From Spirosoma spitsbergense DSM 19989 (GTDB taxonomy: Bacteria; Bacteroidota; Bacteroidia; Cytophagales; Spirosomataceae), in assembly GCF_000374085.1 (NCBI RefSeq), contig NZ_KB893553.1, forward strand, positions 1-64,000: a DNA stretch of 64,000 nucleotides. Reading direction: 5' to 3'. The first letter of the stretch is position 1, and each line of letters starts with the position of its first letter. Of this stretch, positions 16,499 to 25,093 are shown piece after piece. A program made the position numbers and the translations under genes. Below the pieces are notes generated by a model. That model searched no databases, was not told where the DNA came from, and saw only the letters and a list, made by a program, of their open reading frames with translations.

Positions 16499-17800
16499 AT
16501 GAGCAACTGGATAAAACAGGTCTGCTGCATAGCGCTTAGCTTATTGGGGAGTCATTCTATGTGTACAGGCATTCCCTGTCTGCGGCTGACGGGCGTGGTA
16601 CAGGACTATGCCAGCCACCTCCCACTGATGGCTAATTTTTATGTTGAAACACAGCAGGGGCGTTCCAGTCTGGGTGTTAGTGCTGCGCCAACCGGGCAGT
16701 TTACCATTGATATAAGTTGCACAGCTACGGCACTCATCATCGAAAAAGCGGGGTATCGTACCCAAACGCTGTTGCTGAATCAGTTGGCATCCCGGCCAAA
16801 CAAATCAGTAGGCGTTATTATTCCGTTGATTGCAGTTGACAAACGAGGGCTTGACCGACCTTATTTCCAGTCCGAACAAACGCATTTCGTCCAGAAAAAC
16901 AGTAAACAGTCCAGCATTCGGCCGCAGCGTAACACGTTCGTTATCACGGATGCACTAACGGGGCAATTGCTGCCCGCAGAAATGTGCTTTACGTTTACGA
17001 AAACCGAGCTGAAACGATGTATGGAAACGAACAGATCAGGGCAGGTACGTATTGATTTTACGGAAAAGGATATCGTCGCCATCGATGTAACCTCACCCGG
17101 TTATCAAAACTACGGCGGAAATCAGGTAGTGGAGCAGGGCGACAGTCGGCAGTTACGGCACGATATCCGGCTCTCCCGAACCCTAACGATCCTGTCTCTA
17201 CAGATCGGTCCATCGGTCGGTAACTGCGAATTGCGTTCGGAGAATGATGCCGGGAAAGTGATAGGTCTTCAGTCCGTTCCTGGCCTGGCCAATACCCTGG
17301 TGGCGTATGATCTGTTGCCCCAGCGGTATACGTTATTGATTACCAACAAACAACGGGAATTGCGCGAGCAACGGCCCATTGTTATTCAACCCGGTCTGAA
17401 TACTGCCACCTCCGAATTGGCTCAGCCGGTAGCTGACGGGGCTACTTTAATGAGCCGCCCTGATTCGGCACTGCGCTTTGAACAGGCCAGCTATACGCTG
17501 CTACAGGATTCGCAGGCCTTGCTGACTCAGGTGGCTGCTTACCTGGTCCAGCATCCAGAACTGGCTATAATCATTACCGGCCATACCGATAAAGAGGGCA
17601 ATGAGCGATTGAATCTGAACTTATCGGAATACAGGGCTAAGGTGGTATCCAGCTTTCTCAGGAATCGTGGCGTAACCGACGATCGCATAGAGATGATTGG
17701 GCTGGGAAGCCAATTGATGGTTGCACCGAGTGATACAGAAGAGAATAAAGCCAAAAACCGGCGAGTGACGATAAAATTCATACCCAGAAAGACACCATGA
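16499..17800 (+). CDS. OmpA-domain peptidoglycan-binding outer-membrane protein
   Basis: ATG 16499 (MSNWIKQVCC) is chosen over an in-frame TTG at 16484 that overlaps the preceding gene. The 433-residue product begins with a hydrophobic signal-like stretch and ends in an OmpA-type domain (about 325-430). The peptidoglycan-binding pattern is visible: IIITGHTDKEGNERLNLNLS, then RAKVVSSFL and NRRVTIKF. The region before it contains two carboxypeptidase-regulatory-like beta domains, for example GVVQDYASHLPL and VITDALTGQLLPAEM. Such proteins attach envelope machines to the cell wall. The stop overlaps the next start (ATGA), which argues for translational coupling. Confidence 0.85.
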   Translation: MSNWIKQVCCIALSLLGSHSMCTGIPCLRLTGVVQDYASHLPLMANFYVETQQGRSSLGVSAAPTGQFTIDISCTATALIIEKAGYRTQTLLLNQLASRPNKSVGVIIPLIAVDKRGLDRPYFQSEQTHFVQKNSKQSSIRPQRNTFVITDALTGQLLPAEMCFTFTKTELKRCMETNRSGQVRIDFTEKDIVAIDVTSPGYQNYGGNQVVEQGDSRQLRHDIRLSRTLTILSLQIGPSVGNCELRSENDAGKVIGLQSVPGLANTLVAYDLLPQRYTLLITNKQRELREQRPIVIQPGLNTATSELAQPVADGATLMSRPDSALRFEQASYTLLQDSQALLTQVAAYLVQHPELAIIITGHTDKEGNERLNLNLSEYRAKVVSSFLRNRGVTDDRIEMIGLGSQLMVAPSDTEENKAKNRRVTIKFIPRKTP

Positions 17801-18711
17801 TTCACTGTGTACCGTATCGAAACTACAAGCTGTTTCTACTGGCAGTAGCTATTGGGATGAATGGATGTTACCAAGAACCCTCGCTACCGAACAGCCTGCT
17901 GCCACCTGGCTGCCGAATTTCTCAGATAGATACCATCGACTCGACCAGTCAGCATACGTATAACTACCAGTATGACCGGTTGGGCAACCGTACCATTGAA
18001 AGTGTTGACAGGTCCATTAAACGTGTTTTTACGTTTGATACGAGTGGCCTGTACATCAGGAGCCAACAGATAGACAATGTTACGCTGGCCTACCAGTACG
18101 ATTCACTACGCACACCCTGGCGGATTAATCAAATAAGTGGCGGGGCGTATAAGTATGTATACACCTACGAAGGGGACAATCTGAAAACCTACGTGAGCAC
18201 CGAAGGAGGAGTAACCCGAACGTACTCATTTACAAATGGCATACTGACCGGTCTTACCCTGAATCCGGAGACGGCTAAGGTGGACATAAGCGATGGAAAA
18301 ATAACGAAAACGACTGATTCGCAGGGTAACGTAATTAATTACACGTACGTAAACGGGCAGGTAACGCAGGCGGAGTACCTCTACGCGGCTGGTGGACGCA
18401 CACTGGTTACGTACACGTACGATGGGCAAAAACACTATGGGGCTGGGTGGCTGTTGGCCCGGGGTTTCCCGGGTACTGCCCAAAGTGGTCAGCCCGGACC
18501 CGGACTGGATGCTTTGGGTGAATCTATTCAACTAAATAACCTGCGTACCGTCAGTACACGGTTCTATAAACCAAATGCAGGTACAGAACCCCCTCTTTCA
18601 AAAAATCTAACCTACCAGCACCAGTATAATAGCGACGGGTATTCGCTCGGCTATGGCCGTAGTGATGGGGTTAGGGTTCGCTATACCTACGCCAACTGTT
18701 CTAACGAGTAA
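17797..18711 (+). CDS. Lipoprotein with YD-like beta repeats
   Basis: The 304-residue product has a lipoprotein signal with Cys about 28 residues in (AIGMNGC). The mature part is rich in Tyr, Thr, Asn and Gly. It shows repeating strands such as YQYDRLGNRT, YEGDNLKTYV and NYTYVNGQVTQAEY, the pattern of YD/RHS-type repeats, although it is far shorter than an RHS toxin and has no toxin-like tail. It starts within the stop codon of the OmpA gene and ends 5 bases before the next gene. It is probably an outer-membrane lipoprotein in the same complex as its neighbours. The role is not known. Confidence 0.7.
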   Translation: MIHCVPYRNYKLFLLAVAIGMNGCYQEPSLPNSLLPPGCRISQIDTIDSTSQHTYNYQYDRLGNRTIESVDRSIKRVFTFDTSGLYIRSQQIDNVTLAYQYDSLRTPWRINQISGGAYKYVYTYEGDNLKTYVSTEGGVTRTYSFTNGILTGLTLNPETAKVDISDGKITKTTDSQGNVINYTYVNGQVTQAEYLYAAGGRTLVTYTYDGQKHYGAGWLLARGFPGTAQSGQPGPGLDALGESIQLNNLRTVSTRFYKPNAGTEPPLSKNLTYQHQYNSDGYSLGYGRSDGVRVRYTYANCSNE

Positions 18712-18716
18712 CAGCC

Positions 18717-20591
18717 ATGACTAAAACGACTACAAGACTCTTATTAGCCTGGCTATTTATATCCTTAACAGGGATAGTAGGCTCTGCATGGGCACAATCT
18801 CCGCAATTGCAGCTAACCGAAAAAGACCGGCAGAATATCAATGCGGAGGCACTTAAAGCCGTCAAACGACTTAATGCGTTACTAAACAGTTTAAGTGATG
18901 AAGACGTAGATGGCATTACCGCCGATTCCATGATTTTCAATAGCTACACGGGGCCTAACCGCTATTTCGATAACGTCAGTTCAATCATTGAAGATGATAT
19001 TAATCCTACACATACATCAGCGGATAAAACGGACGATTTGCACGTCGATACCTACTTAAACCGGCTATTTCTCTACTACTCTAAACGGGGCAGTCAGGAC
19101 AGTCAGGCAACAATCATTTTCTCGGAACTGACTCCGCAGGCTACCCAACAGGCGGGTAACGCTACGTTCATTAAAGTCTTTTTCAAATCTACTTTCAAAG
19201 GGAAATATACCGGTAAAGAAAACACCACTCCGCAACCTTATCTACCCCATGCACGAGTAGTTGAAATGAGTGTAGAAAAGGGAAAAGGGAAGTTTGAATG
19301 GAAACTCTACATCACTCGTCTAGGCTTTGTGCAACCTGGCGAGGGAATGCAACCGCTCGCAACAGGCAGACCTGACATTCCAGCCAACCTGAGCATAAAC
19401 AGCCCCGAAATACCTTTCCGTCAGTCGGCAGGTCAGCAGCTTATCACGTTAAAATTCGATGCTAAATGGATAGAGGTACTAAAATCTGAAGCGTCAGATG
19501 TTCCAACGGGTTTTTACCAGCGTAAAGTACGGGCCGATGGGCAGGTATACGAATATGACAAGACGCGCACCATTGAATTTAAAGACAATAGTGACCGGTT
19601 TATTTTTCAGAAAGAAATAACGGCAAAGTGGTTTGACCGGGTCAATCCTATTGCTAAAAAACCAGCCAGGCCCGACACGGTGGCTAGTCCTGCTGTACCG
19701 ATAGCGGTAAAAAGACCTGCCACCCGTCCCGATACAATCCGGGAAGTGGCGGTTAAGAAACCAGATTTACCCAAACCTAAAGTGCAAACGGATACCACCC
19801 GGCGCGTCGAAAAAACACCTGTGGCCACTATTACCGTGAAGCCAGCCAAACCCGCTACTGCTGCCCGGCCCGATTCCGTTCAGGGAGACGTAGCGGTCAA
19901 TAAACTACCGGCGGCTACTATCGCCGTGAAGCCCGCCAAATCAGTGCCTGTTACTCAGCCCGATTCTGTTCCGCGGGTTGCCACCAGTCAGGTACAGAGG
20001 TTGAAAACATCAAAACCGATAGGGTTACCCTCAACCATTCCGGGTCTTATGGCTGTCAACAGAAAAGACTCCGTCCAGCTTGCTGGTGGTGAACTCACTC
20101 CCAAACCGGAAATAAAGAAAGAGAAACCACTCATTACCGTACCCGAATCGAAAACGCTGGGGCCAGTGCTGGCTAATGCGCTGGATGCCGATGCCAGAAA
20201 AGAGAAAGCCCGCTATCGTATGCAGGGATGGTTACAAATTGCGGCCGGTGTTGCCGGACTGGCAGGTAGTTACGTAGCCTACTCCACCATCAAGACCGAT
20301 TTCGACGCTTATACCGCTAAAATGGACAAACTGAACGTAGAGTACACAAACTGGCTGGCCGTTACGCGCCAACCGGCGGGTGCTGCCGTCACGCCTTTGT
20401 CCATGAGCAGTTATGGGAAACCGGCTACCTATGGAGTTTACGCGGGAGGGTGCATCAGTTTGGGGCTGGTTGTCAATGGCATACGTTCACTGATGAAAGT
20501 TGGAAAGGTAAAGAGCAAAACGATTCCTGCTCCTGTTCTTCCCCGGCGTATTACCAGCCCGCCAACTACCATTATGAGTAATAAGAAATAG
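18717..20591 (+). CDS. Exported multidomain protein with proline-rich repeats
   Basis: The 624-residue product has a signal peptide ending near SAWAQ. Residues about 25-215 resemble the N-terminal domain of the protein at 10529: RYFDNVSSIIEDDINP, YLNRLFLYYSK, FIKVFFKSTFKGK and WKLYITRLGF. A second beta-rich part (about 220-300) follows, then a long linker with repeats of the type VKPAKPATAARPDSV (about 300-450). Near the C-terminus two hydrophobic segments occur, at about 503-525 and 575-595, separated by a helical stretch. The topology suggests a protein that spans or contacts a membrane and extends through the periplasm. No named family is recognised. Confidence 0.75.
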   Translation: MTKTTTRLLLAWLFISLTGIVGSAWAQSPQLQLTEKDRQNINAEALKAVKRLNALLNSLSDEDVDGITADSMIFNSYTGPNRYFDNVSSIIEDDINPTHTSADKTDDLHVDTYLNRLFLYYSKRGSQDSQATIIFSELTPQATQQAGNATFIKVFFKSTFKGKYTGKENTTPQPYLPHARVVEMSVEKGKGKFEWKLYITRLGFVQPGEGMQPLATGRPDIPANLSINSPEIPFRQSAGQQLITLKFDAKWIEVLKSEASDVPTGFYQRKVRADGQVYEYDKTRTIEFKDNSDRFIFQKEITAKWFDRVNPIAKKPARPDTVASPAVPIAVKRPATRPDTIREVAVKKPDLPKPKVQTDTTRRVEKTPVATITVKPAKPATAARPDSVQGDVAVNKLPAATIAVKPAKSVPVTQPDSVPRVATSQVQRLKTSKPIGLPSTIPGLMAVNRKDSVQLAGGELTPKPEIKKEKPLITVPESKTLGPVLANALDADARKEKARYRMQGWLQIAAGVAGLAGSYVAYSTIKTDFDAYTAKMDKLNVEYTNWLAVTRQPAGAAVTPLSMSSYGKPATYGVYAGGCISLGLVVNGIRSLMKVGKVKSKTIPAPVLPRRITSPPTTIMSNKK

Positions 20592-20629
20592 CTAGCTAAA
20601 ATTATCCACACCATACCGATCAAATACCC

Positions 20630-23600
20630 ATGAACAGACTTTTTACATTCCGATTTGTTGCTCTAGCAACTATTATTACTGTATTATTTCTGCTAAAAAG
20701 TAATCAATGTCAGGCAACCTATAAAGGATCAAATGCGGCTGGGCTTACGCTTACCGTAGCAGAAAGCCCTCTTTGCGTTGCAGAAAATGTTAGTATTACA
20801 AATATTCAAATTGAGATCACAAGCAGGACTACCGTTAGCCTAATATTCACCTGTAGATTTTCGAGCGGTAACGTTTACACGTACAATCAGTCAGGAACCA
20901 TATCTGGAAGTACTGCCACCTTTTCGCGAGCGTCTTTTTATAGTTACTGTATAAATGATGTTGAATCGAGGAAAACTTATTTTACTCCTTCCATATCAGG
21001 TATTAGTTTTAGTGGAACCACCATGAATTGTACTTTTACCCTGTCAGCATCTGGGTACGCATCTGGTACAAAAAGCACTACTGTTTCTTTAACATTTCAA
21101 GGAACAAAGCCTTATTTTACTATTTCCGGAGCGACAAATAATGTAGTATGTAATACCAGCAATATATCCATTTTTGTCTTTGGAGATTACCCATCAAATG
21201 CTGCAGTTTGGGCAGGAGGTGTACAGATAGCAACTATAGTTTCAGATAGCTATTTTAGTTATGATTCTTCACCTTCAGTTTCATACGCTATCCCTGATGT
21301 GGATAACCAGAACCTCACGATTGAATTACGTTCTGCAGGAGGAAATTCATCAACAACGATTAGGGTAGGTGCTCCCTTACCGTCAACAATGAGTTTGTCA
21401 GCCAGTAAAGGGATGCCCTTATGTGATGTTCAACCCATTACCTTAAGCGTAAATAACCTACCTAGTTCGAATGTGAGTGTATCGTGGCCTGATGGTGGAC
21501 CCACTGTTAGCACCCCTGCCACTAAAACATACAATGCCGTTATACAAAGAACAGCAAATGGATATAACGTCTGCCCTGCTGTGACAAAAAGCATCGCTGT
21601 CAGTATCTATAGTTTTAGTCCTTCCATAAATCCTGTCAATCCAAGCAAATGTCCCGAGGAAACTATCAATTTAACCGCCAGTCCGGGGGCAACAGGAAAC
21701 TTTGGCTATACCTGGACACGCGATGGCCAAAGTGCCGGTGCCGACCAGACCGTTCAGGCATTCAACGCTGGCTCCTATACCGTGAGTGTAACGCCTAAAG
21801 ATGTGAGTTGTCCGGCCAAAACCTCCACCATCACCGTCAGTAATAAGCCCAAACCAGGCCCACCCTCGGTGAGTGATCCCAGAGCACTATGCCAGAACAG
21901 TCAGCCTATCGCCCTCACAGCCGGTGGCGACAACTTACAATGGTTTTCCAGTGATGATAAGCCCATTGGTGCTCCCGTGTTGCCCAACACCGATGGCACA
22001 GGTCCCATAAGTTATAAAGTTACCCAAACTGTCAATGGCTGTACCAGCGATAAAGCTACAATCACGCAAAAATTCATCGCTGCCCCTCCCCAACCTGCCG
22101 TTGCTAACACGAAGCCTGAAGCTTGCCAAAACGATGCTGCGATTCAGCTATCGGCTTCCGGATCTGGTACCATCAACTGGTATGACTATCAGTACAAAGT
22201 CTTGCCCGGTGCCCCTGCTCAGCCTACCTCAGTACCGCCCAGCCCCTATACCTATTACGTCTCCCAGTCGGCTAATGGTTGCGAGAGTGAACGGGTAAAG
22301 ATTGAAGTCCTTATTAAAGCAAAATCCCCTGCGCCGGGCAATGCCACCGTCGATTTCTGCCAACTGACCGGCAATCAGACCCTGACTATCAACGCCCAGA
22401 ACCCAACCTGGTATACCAGTACCGGATCATCCATCGGGTCCACCGCCCCCGCCATCAACACCGATAACACCAGCCCCCAAACTTACAGGGTGGCCCAGAA
22501 TACCAATGGCTGTTTGAGTGATCAGTCTGTCATTACGGTCAACATCAAACCAAAGCCAAGCCTGCCTACCGTCAATGCCCCGGCAACTCTCTGCCAGTTT
22601 GGCCAGTCAGTCGCCCTGGTCGCTACGGGAGTGAGTGGCTCCAGCCTACAGTGGTACTCCAGCGATGATAAATCCATCAGCACACCAGTGCCCAACACCG
22701 ATGGCACTAATCCGATCAACTATAAAGTCACCCAAACCGTCAATGGCTGTACCAGCGATAAGGCCACCGTTGCCCAGACGTTCAACCCAGCTTCCGACAA
22801 ACCTGACTTTACGCCGGGCTTCTACTGCGTAGGCTACCCCGCCGAGCCTCTCAGTGCCCGCACCCAGACTCAGGGTCCTAAATGGTACCTGTCAGGTTCC
22901 GAGATACCCGCTACCACCGTACCAGTGACCACCGAGGTTAAAGTTTTTACCTACCAACTAACCCAAACGCAGGCGGATAAGAAGGGGTGCCCCAGTAAAC
23001 CCGTTGACGTGAATATTTCCATTCTTGCCACTCCGGTTACTCCTTCGGTACAGTCGCGGGGGCTGTGCAACAATCGCCCGCCCAGCTTTACACTGGACAG
23101 CCTGGTCAGTGGTGAGCGGCTGAAATGGTACGATGCCAATACAGGAGGCACGGGATCAACAACGACACCCAAGCCCGATGTGGGTGTTATCGGACCCAAA
23201 GTATATTATGTCACCCAAACCAATGCGGGCAACTGCGAAAGCCCACGAGCCACTCTTACCCTAACGGTCTATCCTATCCCGGCTGCACCTAAAGGCATTG
23301 TGAGTGGCCCCGTTTGCCAGACCTCGAATCAGGTTCAACCCGTGGGTACCTTCTTGGCCACCCCCGATACGGGCGGCACGTTAACCTGGTACTGGTCTGA
23401 TCAATTGAGCGGTGCCCCCCAGCCACCTACCAGCAGTGCCACCGCCCAGCCGGGGACTTATACAGTGGCTGTGGCTCAAACCGTCAATGGCTGCATTAGT
23501 ACCCCTACCGTTATTCCTCAAACCATTAACAAAGCCCCGGACAAACCTACCAGTACTGATCTATTGTTGTGCGTCAAAGATGTGGCCAAACCTCTGTCGG

Positions 23601-24874
23601 CTACCCCCGCAGCAGGTAGCAGTCTGCGCTGGTACGGGCAAAGTGAAAAAGACGGTACGGCCAGCACGCAGCCACCCCAGGCTACTCCCGACCGGGTTAA
23701 AACCGAAATCTACTACGTCAGTCAGGTGGATGGCAACGGCTGTGAGAGTCTACTGCCCCGACTGGCTATCAAACTCACCGTAGCCGATACGCCCCCGGCT
23801 CCCACTATCCCCAGTGTAACGACGGCCTGCCAGAACACCAACCCCATAACGCTGGTGGCGGGGGCAACGGCCAGCCTGATCTGGAAAGGCACCGACATTC
23901 AGGACACCACCAAAGCACCTACTCCGCCTACCGGCGCAGACAGGGTCTTTTCCTACACAATCACTCAGAAACTGGGTTCCTGCATCAGCCCGGCTAGTGT
24001 CTTCGCCTACACGATTATAAAAGAACCGGATGTACCTACGGCTCAGGCATCTTACCAGATATGCATCGGACAAACTCTATCTCTGTCGGCCACGGCGAGT
24101 CCGGCGACGAATACCCTGAAGTGGTACACCTCTCAACTCGATGCCACCAACCGGTCTAATGCCCTGACACTGGTAAAGGTGCCTACCGATAAGGGGCAAA
24201 CGCTGAACTGGTACGTGACGCAGACCGACCCATATGGTTGCCAGAGTAAAACGGTGGGCCAGACCGTAACGGTCAGTCCCCAGTCGACGGCTAAACTGAC
24301 GGGGGATGACCGGGTTGTTTATGATGACAATCTGCACAGCCAGGACAGCACCGCTATTCGGATTCAGTTTGGCGGGGCTGGCCCCTGGAATGTAACATTC
24401 TGGGATGGGAAAAGCACCGTAGTGGCTGTGGACCAGAATCCATTTGTAAAATGGGTACATCTAAAAGACTATGCTACCCTAACACCGGTGAACAGCCAGA
24501 CGACGGCTAGTTTTGCCTTACAGACCCTCTCGGGCCAATGCGGAGCGGGAAGCCTGGCAGGTGCCACTTACACGCTGACGGTGCAGCGTTTGGTAACAGA
24601 CATCGAACCACTACAGGCAGGTTTGTCGTTGGAGGTACTGCCCAATCCAGCAGCCACGACTTTGCAGGTAGAGTGGCAGGTGGTATCCCGTCAGGGAGTA
24701 ATGTTACGCGTTGTATCATCGAGTGGTAGTGTGGTCTGGCAGGCAAGCCGGGTAGGATCGGGCGTGGTGCAACGGGAGAGTTTACCCGTCAGCGACTGGT
24801 CGGCGGGGCAGTATTATGTGCAGTTGGCGGGTGAGTCGGGTACGCTGGCAGTCCGCAAACTTATCAAACAGTAA
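20630..24874 (+). CDS. Giant Ig-like repeat surface protein with T9SS sorting domain
   Basis: The 1414-residue product has an N-terminal signal peptide. From about residue 380 to 1230 it has about a dozen repeats of 75-85 residues, each with a Cys near the start, a LxWY strand and a YYVTQT-NGC-S end. These are Ig-like modules typical of Bacteroidota surface proteins. The last 80 residues (LEVLPNPAATTLQVEW through AVRKLIKQ) match a type A C-terminal sorting domain for type IX secretion. It should therefore cross the outer membrane by T9SS and remain on the surface or be released. It ends the run of exported genes before tssH. A direct link to the T6SS is unproven. Confidence 0.85.
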   Translation: MNRLFTFRFVALATIITVLFLLKSNQCQATYKGSNAAGLTLTVAESPLCVAENVSITNIQIEITSRTTVSLIFTCRFSSGNVYTYNQSGTISGSTATFSRASFYSYCINDVESRKTYFTPSISGISFSGTTMNCTFTLSASGYASGTKSTTVSLTFQGTKPYFTISGATNNVVCNTSNISIFVFGDYPSNAAVWAGGVQIATIVSDSYFSYDSSPSVSYAIPDVDNQNLTIELRSAGGNSSTTIRVGAPLPSTMSLSASKGMPLCDVQPITLSVNNLPSSNVSVSWPDGGPTVSTPATKTYNAVIQRTANGYNVCPAVTKSIAVSIYSFSPSINPVNPSKCPEETINLTASPGATGNFGYTWTRDGQSAGADQTVQAFNAGSYTVSVTPKDVSCPAKTSTITVSNKPKPGPPSVSDPRALCQNSQPIALTAGGDNLQWFSSDDKPIGAPVLPNTDGTGPISYKVTQTVNGCTSDKATITQKFIAAPPQPAVANTKPEACQNDAAIQLSASGSGTINWYDYQYKVLPGAPAQPTSVPPSPYTYYVSQSANGCESERVKIEVLIKAKSPAPGNATVDFCQLTGNQTLTINAQNPTWYTSTGSSIGSTAPAINTDNTSPQTYRVAQNTNGCLSDQSVITVNIKPKPSLPTVNAPATLCQFGQSVALVATGVSGSSLQWYSSDDKSISTPVPNTDGTNPINYKVTQTVNGCTSDKATVAQTFNPASDKPDFTPGFYCVGYPAEPLSARTQTQGPKWYLSGSEIPATTVPVTTEVKVFTYQLTQTQADKKGCPSKPVDVNISILATPVTPSVQSRGLCNNRPPSFTLDSLVSGERLKWYDANTGGTGSTTTPKPDVGVIGPKVYYVTQTNAGNCESPRATLTLTVYPIPAAPKGIVSGPVCQTSNQVQPVGTFLATPDTGGTLTWYWSDQLSGAPQPPTSSATAQPGTYTVAVAQTVNGCISTPTVIPQTINKAPDKPTSTDLLLCVKDVAKPLSATPAAGSSLRWYGQSEKDGTASTQPPQATPDRVKTEIYYVSQVDGNGCESLLPRLAIKLTVADTPPAPTIPSVTTACQNTNPITLVAGATASLIWKGTDIQDTTKAPTPPTGADRVFSYTITQKLGSCISPASVFAYTIIKEPDVPTAQASYQICIGQTLSLSATASPATNTLKWYTSQLDATNRSNALTLVKVPTDKGQTLNWYVTQTDPYGCQSKTVGQTVTVSPQSTAKLTGDDRVVYDDNLHSQDSTAIRIQFGGAGPWNVTFWDGKSTVVAVDQNPFVKWVHLKDYATLTPVNSQTTASFALQTLSGQCGAGSLAGATYTLTVQRLVTDIEPLQAGLSLEVLPNPAATTLQVEWQVVSRQGVMLRVVSSSGSVVWQASRVGSGVVQRESLPVSDWSAGQYYVQLAGESGTLAVRKLIKQ

Positions 24875-25093
24875 AATCGGATGGGCCAAACCGGACGAGC
24901 ACTATCGCAGGAATGATGGTACCCTGTTTGTCGGGTATTGGTTTGAGTAAACGCCTGGAAATTGACCGGGAAGTACTTAAAATCGGTAGAATTTTTAACG
25001 GAAAATAAACAACAGTAAAAACCTTCGTTTTCTTGCTGACTTTTCTATACTTTCAGGGCGAAATACCTGTTATCCACACGTTTCACAAAATTT

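Noticed and set aside
17797-18711. RHS-type toxin because of YD-like repeats
   Set aside because: It is only about 300 residues, has a lipoprotein signal and no C-terminal toxin domain, so it is listed as a lipoprotein.
25023-25060. TTCG-(about 20)-TACTTTCA before tssH as a Bacteroidetes-type promoter
   Set aside because: It fits the TTTG/TAnnTTTG pattern only loosely, so it was not listed as a promoter.
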